Assembly (NCBI GenBank): GCA_043812795.1
Contig: JBDRLU010000067.1
Span: 1-62,382, forward strand
Direction: 5' to 3'
DNA from: JBDRLU01 sp043812795
GTDB taxonomy: Bacteria; Chloroflexota; Dehalococcoidia; Dehalococcoidales; UBA2162
DNA: 62,382 nt
The position numbers and the translations under genes are program-made. Position 1 is the stretch's first letter. Each line of letters opens with the position of its first letter. The notes beneath the pieces were generated by a model. The model ran no database searches and was not told the origin of the DNA. It worked only from the letters and a program-made list of their open reading frames with translations. Below are positions 33,693 through 42,641 of this stretch, piece by piece.

Positions 33693-35648
33693 GTGCCCCA
33701 GGCCGGAACAGGATGGGGACACCTTTTGTCAATTAATAAGCTGCGAAAATTAATTCTAAATCCCGGGTTTTGGTTTATCCTGGCCCTACTCGTTCTCATT
33801 ACACTACCCCACTACCGCGAGGTCCTGAAGCACCCTGCCTTTATCAACGAGTTGATGGTCAATCTTGGCCTGACCCGGCATACTTTTGAAAGGATTCTCT
33901 ACCTGGCACCCATCGTCTGGGCCGGCTTCATCTTCGGCTGGAGAGGAGCGGTAGCTACTTCACTGGTCGCGCTGGCCTGTATGTTACCCATAGCTATTTT
34001 AGCTTCGCCATCACGTTCTGAAGCCATACTGGAAACTTCGGCCGTGTTTCTTATGGGCAATATCGTAGCAATTAGCTTCGACTCGCTGCGTAAGGAGCGG
34101 GAGCAACGTGCTTACCTGGCTGCCCTTAACCAGACGGCTGGCGTTGTCTCTCAATCCCTTGAGTTAGACCAAATCCTGAACAGCAGCCTGACCACCATCA
34201 TGGATGTCATCGATGTTGACGCTGGTCTGGTGTACCTCCTTGATAGTAATACCGCTGAATTAACCCTAACTACCTACAAAGGTGTCTCCGGCCGGTTTGT
34301 CCAGGAAGTGGACCGGCTCAAGCTCGGCGAAGGTTTTAATGGCCTGGTAGCTAAGACTGATAAACCATTACTCGTCGAAGATGCCGCTCAGGACCCCAGC
34401 CTGACACGAGCCGCCGTGAGCGAGGAGAACATCCACTCGCAACTCATTGTCCCGCTACGTTCCAAAGCGAAAGTGGTGGGCACTCTCTGCGTCGCGATGC
34501 ATAGCCGCCGCCGGTTCAAATCAGAAGAAATCGATTTGCTCAGCGCCATCGGCAGCCAAATCGGCATTGCCATCGAGAACGCCCGTCTCTACCAGGAACA
34601 GCAGGAAATCGCCGAACAGCTCAGAGCGTCTGAAGCAAGGTACCGGCAGCTCTTCGAAAATGCCCATGATGCTATCTGGCTACACGACTTAGATGGCAAC
34701 ATTATTGCGGCAAACCAAGCCACCGCCCAACTCTTCGGCTTTACCACCGAGGAGTTGCTGAAGATGAATGTGAAAACCTTCCTCTCTGAAAATAGCCTTC
34801 GTTTGGCTAACGAGATTCGGCGTAAGCTATTAAATAGCGAATATGTTGACCAGCCCTATGAACAGCAACTCGTGCGCCAGGATGGAACCCAGGCAACTTT
34901 GATGCTGACGACCAATTTACTGGTTAATGACAGCCGGCCGGTAGCTTTTCAGAACCTCGCCCGCGATATAACTGAAGAGAAACGGATGCAGGAGAACCTT
35001 CGTTCTTATCTACATCAGGCGACTCGAGCTCAAGAAGAAGAAAGAAAGCGTATCTCGCGCGAGCTCCACGATGATACCATCCAGGCTTTAGTCGTGCTAT
35101 CCCGCCAGTTGGATGCCCTCTCCTCCCGAAAGAAGGAACTATCAGAGGAAGATAGCCCACTTCTAGAGAAGTTGCGGCAGCAGACCAATAGCATCATTCA
35201 GGGGGTGCGCCGTTTAAGTCAGGACCTGCGACCAGCGGCTCTGGACCGTCTCGGTTTACTGCCCGCCCTGGAATGGCTCGCTTCCGAGGTGACCGAATTC
35301 TCCGGTATTGCAACTAAGGTCAACGTCATTGGTAACGAACGCCGTCTTCCTGAAGAAATAGAATTAGTGCTTTTCCGTATTACGCAGGAGGCCTTGCGCA
35401 ATGTGTGGCGGCACTCTCAGGCGACGACAGCCGAAGTGACTGTCCAATTTGAGAGGAACCTGACAAGAATAACCGTCGCTGATAATGGTAAAGGGTTTAA
35501 TCTTCCCGGGACAATGGGCGACCTGGCCCGTGAAGGCAAACTGGGACTCGCCGGAATGCAGGAGCGTGCGGGACTTATCGGTGCTACCCTGACAGTGCAT
35601 TCAGCACCGAACCAGGGCTCCACCATGACCATAGACCTACCCCTCTAG
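33693..35648 (+). CDS. sensor histidine kinase, membrane N-terminus with GAF and PAS domains (NarX/DegS type)
   Basis: The 651-aa kinase has three to four N-terminal membrane helices (about residues 25-130), a GAF domain (about 150-300), a PAS domain (about 315-430), HisKA_3 (RISRELHDDTIQAL, phosphoacceptor His in ELHDD) and an HATPase domain (TQEALRNVWRHSQ and VADNGKGF). It should phosphorylate the NarL-type regulator just upstream. The start is a GTG with no clear ribosome site and presumably relies on coupling; an in-frame TTG about 36 bases on is an alternative. Confidence 0.9.
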   Translation: MPQAGTGWGHLLSINKLRKLILNPGFWFILALLVLITLPHYREVLKHPAFINELMVNLGLTRHTFERILYLAPIVWAGFIFGWRGAVATSLVALACMLPIAILASPSRSEAILETSAVFLMGNIVAISFDSLRKEREQRAYLAALNQTAGVVSQSLELDQILNSSLTTIMDVIDVDAGLVYLLDSNTAELTLTTYKGVSGRFVQEVDRLKLGEGFNGLVAKTDKPLLVEDAAQDPSLTRAAVSEENIHSQLIVPLRSKAKVVGTLCVAMHSRRRFKSEEIDLLSAIGSQIGIAIENARLYQEQQEIAEQLRASEARYRQLFENAHDAIWLHDLDGNIIAANQATAQLFGFTTEELLKMNVKTFLSENSLRLANEIRRKLLNSEYVDQPYEQQLVRQDGTQATLMLTTNLLVNDSRPVAFQNLARDITEEKRMQENLRSYLHQATRAQEEERKRISRELHDDTIQALVVLSRQLDALSSRKKELSEEDSPLLEKLRQQTNSIIQGVRRLSQDLRPAALDRLGLLPALEWLASEVTEFSGIATKVNVIGNERRLPEEIELVLFRITQEALRNVWRHSQATTAEVTVQFERNLTRITVADNGKGFNLPGTMGDLAREGKLGLAGMQERAGLIGATLTVHSAPNQGSTMTIDLPL

Positions 35649-35722
35649 CGGTTCCACCCTCAAGATATCACACGCTCTGCCTTTCCGCTGAACCGCCAGC
35701 CCGGCAGAGTCTTAATTTTGGT

Positions 35723-35769
35723 GTTAACGAGTGAGGGTTGGTAGCTGCTACCAACCCTCACTCGTTAAC
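35723..35769. terminator. 23-bp perfect inverted repeat, bidirectional terminator
   Basis: Two perfect 23-base arms (35723-35745 and 35747-35769) are separated by a single T, between the convergent kinase (plus) and DUF5679 (minus) genes. No T-run follows, so efficiency as a factor-independent terminator is uncertain. Confidence 0.6.
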
Positions 35770-35773
35770 CGTT

Positions 35774-35914
35774 CTAGCTCTTGCCAATCCGGAACATTTT
35801 AGTCTTACATACCGGACAGACACCCTGGCTGGCTTTGCGGCCATTTTTCATCGTTATTGACTTGGTGTTGGTCATTTCTCTCTTGGCACGACACTTTACA
35901 CAATATCCTTGCAT
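35774..35914 (-). CDS. DUF5679-type small zinc-ribbon protein
   Basis: This 46-aa protein has two CxxC pairs (YCVKC near residue 5 and CPVC near 34) around the segment MKNGRKASQGVCPVC and ends in MFRIGKS, matching the DUF5679 pattern as I know it. It presumably binds one Zn; no function is known. AAGGAGG lies seven bases before the ATG. It is monocistronic. Confidence 0.88.
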   Translation of the reverse strand: MQGYCVKCRAKREMTNTKSITMKNGRKASQGVCPVCKTKMFRIGKS

Positions 35915-36095
35915 CTTGGACACCTCCTTTTTGGTGTTGTATGATAAAGCTAATCATTCACAATGTCAATAGGTTTGGAGCTAAAATTTAAAATTCGATA
36001 GTCCGAAGGCGAAAAATTTGAGCGCCGACACCCAATATTGACCGCGTAACCAGGGGTAAAATCATTAAAGCGAATTAATGACGGGTCGACTCAGG

Positions 36096-37016
36096 TTACG
36101 TGTGGTAAATATACAGCGGGTCGTTATCCGTTATCAGCCTTTTTTGTCTGGCCAATTCAGTCCTGAGGTATTTCGGCAGTAAGAACATGCCTTGATGCGT
36201 CAACCCGTCATAGAATTGCAACTTAGTGAGTGACCTGGAGGACAGCCGGCTATCAATTTCAGCCGCCGATAAGAGGAACGGGTCAAGATTAAATGAAGCT
36301 AGGCAGAAGCCCCACGGCCCGCCGAAAGCAGGCACCTCTACCTGATACGGACGCACTACCGGGAAGACACTTTTTAACGTATTACTTACCGCCGTCAGGT
36401 TGAGCAGCTCACCGTAGGTCGCTGAACCGGCCTGGACGGTAATGACTCCATTAGTCGTAAGACGCTTTTGAGCCAGTTGATAGAATTCCCTGGTGAAAAG
36501 CAGGTAGGCTGGTCCCTCTTCAATCGGGTCGGGTAAATCAATAACGATAACGTCGAAAGTATCGCGGGATTTGGCAATAAACTCCCGGGCATCGGTATGG
36601 TATAACTCGGTGCGTTTGTCTTCGAAGGCGCCGCGACTGTGGTCAGGAAGAAATTTCTTGCAGGTGGCGACGACTTCCTGGTCGATATCCACCATCACCG
36701 CTTTCTTAACGGTCTTATGGGACAATGCCTCCCGCAAAGTCGCACCCTCACCACCACCGGCAATAAATACCGTCTCCGGCGACGGGTGAGTTATCATCGC
36801 CGGCTGAACCAGCGCTTCGTGATAGATAAACTCGTCCATTTCGGTGGACTGGATTTTACCGTCCAACGCCAAGCACTTGCCGAACCTACCGGTACGAATA
36901 ATTTCGATTTGCTGGAATTTGGTATGCCCGGTATAGAGCACGTCTTCAACGCTGTGCAATTGGATGAAGTCACGGTTTATTTTATCGTAGAACCATTTAT
37001 CGGGCTCTTTGTCCAT
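36096..37016 (-). CDS. speE: spermidine synthase (polyamine aminopropyltransferase)
   Basis: The 306-aa enzyme transfers the aminopropyl group of decarboxylated S-adenosylmethionine to putrescine or a related diamine. The family motifs GGGEGATLREAL, VDIDQEVV, YHTDAREF and DLPDP are all present, and the length is normal. It lies 26 bases after the S-adenosylmethionine decarboxylase gene that supplies its donor substrate. Confidence 0.95.
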   Translation of the reverse strand: MDKEPDKWFYDKINRDFIQLHSVEDVLYTGHTKFQQIEIIRTGRFGKCLALDGKIQSTEMDEFIYHEALVQPAMITHPSPETVFIAGGGEGATLREALSHKTVKKAVMVDIDQEVVATCKKFLPDHSRGAFEDKRTELYHTDAREFIAKSRDTFDVIVIDLPDPIEEGPAYLLFTREFYQLAQKRLTTNGVITVQAGSATYGELLNLTAVSNTLKSVFPVVRPYQVEVPAFGGPWGFCLASFNLDPFLLSAAEIDSRLSSRSLTKLQFYDGLTHQGMFLLPKYLRTELARQKRLITDNDPLYIYHT

Positions 37017-37042
37017 GAATGCTCTCTAATCTTCAACAGTGG

Positions 37043-37393
37043 TTAGATTAAGATACCCCGCTGTATCTCCAGGATGGAGTGGTTCTTGGCCCCGAGTTTT
37101 TCGACTATCACCCGGGCGGCTTTATCCGGCTGTACCCGGTTACCGCAGGTAAAAATATCGACGGCGGCGTAGCCCCATTCCGGCCAGGTATGAATAAAAA
37201 GGTGTGACTCGGCGATAATGACCACCCCGCTCACTCCTTGTGGCTCGAACTGGTGGAAGGACTCGCCCAAGACCTGCGCCCCGGCTTCGTTGGCAGCAGA
37301 CAGTAAAGCGTTCTTGAGAAAGCTTAAATCGTCAAGTTTCTTCCGGTCACAGTCCTTGAATTCCAGCAAGAGATGTTTCCCTAGAGCGTTCAA
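37043..37393 (-). CDS. speH: S-adenosylmethionine decarboxylase proenzyme
   Basis: The 116-aa proenzyme is the short bacterial class. Self-cleavage before the Ser of AESHLFIHTWPEWG forms the pyruvoyl group; the following His and the Cys in VDIFTCG are also conserved. The start is a TTG with GGAGG well placed ahead. Together with speE it makes a two-gene polyamine operon. Confidence 0.95.
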   Translation of the reverse strand: MNALGKHLLLEFKDCDRKKLDDLSFLKNALLSAANEAGAQVLGESFHQFEPQGVSGVVIIAESHLFIHTWPEWGYAAVDIFTCGNRVQPDKAARVIVEKLGAKNHSILEIQRGILI

Positions 37394-37493
37394 TTACTAA
37401 CCTCCTGGAGATTTACGCCCAATCCGCCGGGCACGAGCGAGTCTATATAATAGGTATTCTGCCAATCGACACGGTATTTTGAAATGGTATCAC

Positions 37494-38501
37494 TTAACTG
37501 GCTAGACCGAGTTTCTGATAGAAGGTTGGAAAGCTGAAATGCTGTCCCAGGATTTCATTCAATCTGGGGAGCTTACTTTCCGGGTTGAACCCGGTCTTGC
37601 CCAGAATGTCTTCTATTTTCGTCACCGTCGTCGCCACATCGCCTTTAGTAAGAATAATCGGAACTTTTTTCTCCCGGGCCATCTCAAGGATAAATGATTT
37701 GGGGGGTGTGCTACCGGTGAGTACCAGACACGTAACCGAGGTTTGCAGAGCCGCCATTTGCATATCCGGACGCTCACTCTTGAGCACTACCGCCTTGTTC
37801 GCTTTGCGGCCGAAATATAGTGGCCCGGGGTCGACAGCTAATGCACCAAGCATAACGTTTTCCACCAACCCGGCTACTGGCGCGGCATCGGCAACAAGCT
37901 CTCCCTGAATAGCTCCGGCCAGTTCATTAACGTCCAATGCCAGTAGTGTCCTCTCTTCGGGCAGCATCCCCAGGATGGTTACCTCGCTACCCAGCAAGGT
38001 ACACAATTCATCCAGCAGGCGTTCTTTTTGATTTTGAGGCACCTTGTTGACGACGACCCCCAACAGGCTACTGCCAAAATCTTTATAACCGGTGACTGAC
38101 TTCGCCGGTTCCTGAGAATAATCAACCACAGCCATCACTCTGGCATCGAGTTTGGCCGCTACCTCGCGAGAAATCTGACCAGAACCATCAACACCTTCGA
38201 TGAGAACAATATCTTTTCCGGCAGCAATCTGGTCATAGGCCAGCTTGACCCGGCTGCTAAGACTATTTTCGTCACTATAAACAGGGCAGAGCCGGTCCAC
38301 TGAATCGGTTAGACCGAAAAGGCGCTTCATAAATTCGGCATCGCTCTGGATACCTGCCATGTTTGGATTCTGGCTGCCGGTGAGAACCGGTTTAAAGAAA
38401 CCTACTTTCTTACCGCTACCGAGAAATTTTTTACCGAGGCCGGCGCAGAGCGTGGTCTTTCCGGCACCTTTTACCGAAGAAGTGACATATATCGCAATCA
38501 A
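37494..38501 (-). CDS. BioD-like/DRTGG-domain AAA protein (phosphotransacetylase N-terminal type)
   Basis: The 335-aa protein has a P-loop GAGKTTLC near residue 12 and a dethiobiotin-synthetase-like fold in the first 210 residues, followed by a DRTGG-type domain. This pair of domains forms the N-terminal regulatory part of long Pta enzymes and also occurs alone, as here, without the catalytic acetyltransferase domain. The role is unknown, perhaps acetyl-CoA or nucleotide sensing (inference). The TTG start is supported by GGAGGTGAAC. Confidence 0.85.
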   Translation of the reverse strand: MIAIYVTSSVKGAGKTTLCAGLGKKFLGSGKKVGFFKPVLTGSQNPNMAGIQSDAEFMKRLFGLTDSVDRLCPVYSDENSLSSRVKLAYDQIAAGKDIVLIEGVDGSGQISREVAAKLDARVMAVVDYSQEPAKSVTGYKDFGSSLLGVVVNKVPQNQKERLLDELCTLLGSEVTILGMLPEERTLLALDVNELAGAIQGELVADAAPVAGLVENVMLGALAVDPGPLYFGRKANKAVVLKSERPDMQMAALQTSVTCLVLTGSTPPKSFILEMAREKKVPIILTKGDVATTVTKIEDILGKTGFNPESKLPRLNEILGQHFSFPTFYQKLGLAS

Positions 38502-38574
38502 AGTTCACCTCCGACTTCAGCAAGCTAATGAAATATTATAATCTTTCTCCTCGTGTTGGTAAAGCACCCCCCAA

Positions 38575-38805
38575 TCAAGAACCGGCCTTCTGTCCTTCGA
38601 CTCCCTTCCTGGCGAGTAATGATCTGGCCTTAATCCTACGCTCGAAAAGGCTGCGCTCGAGAAGGACATAATGGTGGCATTTCAGACACTTCACGCCGAT
38701 GTCAGTACCGAGGCGGACTACCTGCCATTCGTCACCGCCGCAAGCATGCTTTTTTTTGAGACGGACGGTATCTCCCAGATTTATTGGCTTCATCTCAGTC
38801 GCCAT
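38575..38805 (-). CDS. DUF951 family protein
   Basis: The 76-aa protein shows the DUF951 pattern: GDTVRLKKKHACGGDEWQVVRLG-type core, KCLKCHH as a CxxC pair and the LERSLFERRIK end. It likely binds a metal through the Cys residues. It starts seven bases after pyrF ends, so the two genes are probably co-transcribed. Confidence 0.88.
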   Translation of the reverse strand: MATEMKPINLGDTVRLKKKHACGGDEWQVVRLGTDIGVKCLKCHHYVLLERSLFERRIKARSLLARKGVEGQKAGS

Positions 38806-38812
38806 ACCTTTA

Positions 38813-39637
38813 CTACTGGCTGCCGTGTCTTCCGGCTAAACACTGGTTAATCTGGTCACGCAATGCCATGGCGGCACGCCGGGCAGCTTCAGCAAAGTCC
38901 TGGCCGCGTGAAGCATACAGAATTTGGCGTGATGAATTGATTACCGTTTTCTCAGCTTTGTCATCGACACCATAGTTGACCGTCAAAGCAACATCGCCAC
39001 CCTGCGCTCCCACCCCTGGGATTAAGAAGGGCATATCCGGATACCTTTCTCGAATCACTTTTAACTCCTCGGGGTAAGTAGCCCCCACCACCAGCCCGAT
39101 ATTACCGTGGGTGTTCCACTGGCTGGCCTTCACGGCAACTATTTCAAAAAGGTAGCGAATTCCTGTCTCAACCTGGAGGGAAAGGGACTGAAAATCAGCC
39201 GCTCCGGCATTAGACGTCCGGCAGAGAATGAAAACACCTTTATCGCGGTACTGGATAAACGGCTCGACGGAATCAAAGCCGAGATAAGGACTGACGGTAC
39301 AGGCATCGCAGTTAAGGTCGTCGAAAATAGCCCGCGCGTACGCTTTCGACGTATTGCCGATATCGCCACGTTTGGCATCAGCGATTATTGGAATATGAGA
39401 CGGGACGGCGCGAATGGTCCGTCTCAAGGCATCCAGGCCATCTGTGCCCAATGCCTCATAGAAAGCAAAGTTAGGTTTATAAGCACAGGCCACATCGGCA
39501 GTAGCCTCAATAATTGCCCGGTTAAAGTCGAAAACGCCTATCTTCTCCGGCATCAGCCCGGGGTCAGGGTCAAGGCCAACGCAGACCAAGCTTTTGTTCT
39601 TACGAATAGCGGCGGCTAACTTCTCAACAAAATTCAT
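38813..39637 (-). CDS. pyrF: orotidine 5'-phosphate decarboxylase (type 2)
   Basis: This 274-aa TIM-barrel enzyme makes UMP from OMP in pyrimidine synthesis. The catalytic stretch DAKRGDIGNT near residue 89 and the N-terminal VCVGLDPDP mark the longer subfamily 2 enzymes. No other pyr genes are nearby. Confidence 0.96.
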   Translation of the reverse strand: MNFVEKLAAAIRKNKSLVCVGLDPDPGLMPEKIGVFDFNRAIIEATADVACAYKPNFAFYEALGTDGLDALRRTIRAVPSHIPIIADAKRGDIGNTSKAYARAIFDDLNCDACTVSPYLGFDSVEPFIQYRDKGVFILCRTSNAGAADFQSLSLQVETGIRYLFEIVAVKASQWNTHGNIGLVVGATYPEELKVIRERYPDMPFLIPGVGAQGGDVALTVNYGVDDKAEKTVINSSRQILYASRGQDFAEAARRAAMALRDQINQCLAGRHGSQ

Positions 39638-39761
39638 TTCTCTACCCTCCCCGGTTACGCAGGTCTTACCAAGAAACCCATGCTAACTTTTGTCAGGCCT
39701 ACACTATCATCTTTAAAAAAGACCGTCAAGAACACTATACTGGCGGTTTAACAAGTGTTCC

Positions 39762-39781
39762 ATACCGACGAAAGTCGGTAT
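39762..39781. repeat. dispersed intergenic hairpin, copy 3
   Basis: ATACCGAC and GTCGGTAT flank GAAA. Compared with 9318-9337, the third base pair has switched from T-A to A-T while pairing is kept. It sits in the 39638-39978 gap, which otherwise holds the promoter at 39924-39953. Confidence 0.65.
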
Positions 39782-39923
39782 CCAGAAATGCCTACTAGAG
39801 TTTGCAGTCTGTCCTTCATGAGAAGGACGGATTCCGTGTTAAAGCATGCCCCGCACCCTGATATGGGGCATAATATAACAAATCGTGTTATTAAATGACC
39901 CTCTATCCATAACTCCATCCAGC

Positions 39924-39953
39924 TTGACAGTACGCTGACATAATAAGTATCAT
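39924..39953 (+). promoter_or_regulatory. sigma-70 promoter of the citrate synthase-like gene
   Basis: A perfect TTGACA (39924-39929) and TATCAT (39948-39953) are 18 bases apart. GGAGG and the ATG at 39979 follow. Confidence 0.65.
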
Positions 39954-39978
39954 TATTATATTACGGAGGCTAATTAAC

Positions 39979-41247
39979 ATGGGAAAGATTTACTTTATCG
40001 ATGTTACCAACCGCGACGGAGTCCAGACCGCTAAACTGAGTCTCTCCAAACTCGCTAAAACAATGCTCAATATCTACCTTAATGAGATGGGAGTGTACCA
40101 GAGCGAGTTTGGTTTTCCTACCACCAAGCATGAATCTCATTACCTCAGGGCTAATCTCAAACTGCAGGAGATGGGTGTTTTGCAACCCATCCGCTTAAGC
40201 GGGTGGATACGGGCTACGGTGGAAGACGTGGAGGAGAGTTTTAGATTAATCCCTGAAATCAAGAGTCTTAACTTATCTATCTCCACCTCGCAACAAATGA
40301 TTAACGGCAAGTTCCTGGGCAGCAAGACCGAGGAAGATATATTGAAGATGGGGACGGATTCGGTTGATGCCGCCCGGCAACTCGGTGCCGAAAGCGTTGG
40401 CCTTAATGCCGAGGATGGCTCGAGGACCGATATCAACTTCCTGCTCCGTTTCGCGACGGCCGCCCGGGAACATGGCGCCGACCGTTTCCGGTACTGCGAT
40501 ACACTTGGTTATGATACTCCTTTCACGATATATGAGACCTGCAAATTGCTAGCTAAAGAAGTAGGCATACCGATTGAAATCCATTGCCACGGGGACCTGG
40601 GAATGGCCGTGGCTAATTCGGTTTGCGGAGCCATGGGCGTAATCGACGGCGGGCAGGATGCCTTCATCAACACTACGGTCAACGGCATGGGAGAGAGGGC
40701 CGGTAACGCCGACCTTGTCGGCGTCATTCTGGCCCTAAAGAAGGCGAAAGGTGTGGCGAAGAAATACAAGTTCGGTATGCCCATTCACCTCTCCAAAGCA
40801 TGGCAACTATGCCGCTACGCCAGCTATGCTTTTGATGTACCTATCCCGATAAACCAGCCTGGGGTTGGCGCTAACGCCTTCGCCCACGCTTCCGGTATTC
40901 ATGCCGACGGCGTGCTAAAAGACCCGGAAAACTACGAGCTTTATGATTTCAGGGAGCTGGGCCGCGGCGAGCCGGAAACAGTTGAAACCGGCCGTGAAAT
41001 ATGCTCCGGGGAGTACAGTGGCATCTCCGGTTTCCGGCATATCATGGGCAAGATGGAGTTAGATTTTGAAAAACGGGATGATGCGGAAGAGATTTTGGAA
41101 CTGGCCCGCTATGCTAATGTCGAAGCCCAGAAACCGCTCGTTACCGACGAATTGCTTTTCATCGCCCGCTACCCGGAAATTGCCCGGCAGATACTCACGC
41201 TGACACCGATGGCCGATGCACCACTACGTACGAAACTGGAGAGATAG
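39979..41247 (+). CDS. (Re)-citrate/homocitrate synthase-like DRE-TIM enzyme
   Basis: The 422-aa enzyme of the isopropylmalate/homocitrate synthase family has TNRDGVQTA at residues 10-18, HCHGDLGMAVANS near 197 and ASGIHADGVLKD near 304, the metal and acyl-CoA site motifs. Length and context fit the (Re)-citrate synthases of anaerobes, where this family replaces normal citrate synthase, as reported for Dehalococcoides. NifV-type homocitrate synthase is the main alternative; no nif or lysine genes are nearby. It has a strong promoter and terminator of its own. Confidence 0.8.
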   Translation: MGKIYFIDVTNRDGVQTAKLSLSKLAKTMLNIYLNEMGVYQSEFGFPTTKHESHYLRANLKLQEMGVLQPIRLSGWIRATVEDVEESFRLIPEIKSLNLSISTSQQMINGKFLGSKTEEDILKMGTDSVDAARQLGAESVGLNAEDGSRTDINFLLRFATAAREHGADRFRYCDTLGYDTPFTIYETCKLLAKEVGIPIEIHCHGDLGMAVANSVCGAMGVIDGGQDAFINTTVNGMGERAGNADLVGVILALKKAKGVAKKYKFGMPIHLSKAWQLCRYASYAFDVPIPINQPGVGANAFAHASGIHADGVLKDPENYELYDFRELGRGEPETVETGREICSGEYSGISGFRHIMGKMELDFEKRDDAEEILELARYANVEAQKPLVTDELLFIARYPEIARQILTLTPMADAPLRTKLER

Positions 41248-41280
41248 AGCTAAACTCCAGTTAAAAGCAATCTAAAACTG

Positions 41281-41315
41281 AATAGAGAGGGGTAAATACC
41301 CCTCTCTATTTTTTT
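41281..41315. terminator. strong rho-independent terminator
   Basis: Arms of 14 perfect pairs (AATAGAGAGGGGTA and its complement) with a two-base loop are followed by seven T on the plus strand. It ends the citrate synthase-like gene, and its A/T flanks may also serve the convergent MFS gene. Confidence 0.85.
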
Positions 41316-41363
41316 GTACATCTCAATCGTCTTCGATGGCACGGAAAGAGCGAGCTAAAGAGT

Positions 41364-42605
41364 CTAAAGCCTTCTTTTCCCCTCACGCACAAAAATCAAG
41401 GCAATAGCCCCCACGAGAGCAGCCACGGCCAGGAATTGCCATGACATCCGGTATGAGCCGGTGACATCAACCAGCCGTCCGAAAACCGGAGGGCCAACGA
41501 TATTACCAATGACTGTTATTGTCGATGCCATCCCGGTCGCCACCCCGGCGCGTTCTCTGCCGGCGAATTCTCCGATTAGCGTCAGATGGAGTCCAGCCCA
41601 ACCAATACCAGCCACTCCCAGGGTAAAACCAAGAAGGACCACAATCCATGTCGGGCTACCCAGGGGAAGAAAGGCGAAGATTACTGAAGCAATGGCGGCA
41701 ACAGCACACATGAGAAAATAGAGCCATTTCCGGCTCCCGCCATAGATGCGGTCGCTTATCAGACCGGATAGGGGACGGGCGAAAGCACCACCCCCTTCCA
41801 GCAAGCCTAAAAAGAGACCGGCGGTAACGACCGATAGAAGGAGTGCTTCCTTCGCATAGAGGACAAAGTGTGCCATAACTGACCACTCAACGATACACAT
41901 GCAAAACCCGGTAAAAATCACCAGCCAGATATCTCGACTCTTGAATATTTCTCTCAAAGAGGTCTTAGGAGGTAAGCGCACTGCTTTCGTCATCGTGCTG
42001 GAATCCGTAGTCCGCGGGGGCTCCCGATATAGAGCAAATGAAATAACTCCGATAATGATGCCAACGATACCAATGCCGAGAAAACCATAGCGCCAGCTCC
42101 ACGCCAGGGCGACGGATGGCAAAGTCGCCGCGGTGATAATTCCACCCAGGTTGAGGGCCGTCTGTTTCAATCCCATCGCCGTCGCCCTCTCCTTTACTGG
42201 AAACCACTCAACCACTGCCTTAGTGGTTGACGGCATGAGAAAGCCCATGCCCAGTCCGGCAAGAGCCATGAAGATAAGCCCCTGGGGAAGTGTGTTAATG
42301 AAGAACATACTGGCGATGAAGACGCCACCAACAATTTCTCCAATTAACAACAGCCGCCGGACGCCCACCCGGTCAGCCAGCCAGCCGGCCGGGGTGTACA
42401 TGAGCACGTTACCGAATGCCGCCGCTGACATCAGCAGGCCGGCCTGAGCGCTCGTTAAATTGAGCTCATCTTTGAGAAAGGGCGCCAGCGGCCCGATGCT
42501 CAGGCGCTGCATGAAAGCCACAATGTAGGCTAACCAGCAAACGCCCAGTATGACCCAGCGGTATTTCAGCACTCCGGAGACAGCCGATTTAACAGATTCT
42601 GCCAT
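41364..42605 (-). CDS. MFS transporter
   Basis: The 413-aa protein has twelve hydrophobic helices and the MFS loop 2-3 motif GWLADRVGVRRLL near residue 75. It resembles the anion:cation symporter/nitrate-organic acid branch (a general impression only). The gene lies 36 bases downstream of the SLC13-type transporter on the same strand; the pair may import organic acids. Substrate unknown. Confidence 0.88.
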   Translation of the reverse strand: MAESVKSAVSGVLKYRWVILGVCWLAYIVAFMQRLSIGPLAPFLKDELNLTSAQAGLLMSAAAFGNVLMYTPAGWLADRVGVRRLLLIGEIVGGVFIASMFFINTLPQGLIFMALAGLGMGFLMPSTTKAVVEWFPVKERATAMGLKQTALNLGGIITAATLPSVALAWSWRYGFLGIGIVGIIIGVISFALYREPPRTTDSSTMTKAVRLPPKTSLREIFKSRDIWLVIFTGFCMCIVEWSVMAHFVLYAKEALLLSVVTAGLFLGLLEGGGAFARPLSGLISDRIYGGSRKWLYFLMCAVAAIASVIFAFLPLGSPTWIVVLLGFTLGVAGIGWAGLHLTLIGEFAGRERAGVATGMASTITVIGNIVGPPVFGRLVDVTGSYRMSWQFLAVAALVGAIALIFVREGKRRL

Positions 42606-42641
42606 CAGGTCACTCTTTTAAGAATTCTTCTAACTAACCAC

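Noticed and set aside
35870..35905. Sigma-54-like TGGCACG near 35884 on the plus strand
   Set aside because: The -12 element is wrong (TTTAC instead of TTGC), it lies inside the DUF5679 gene and points at no gene start.
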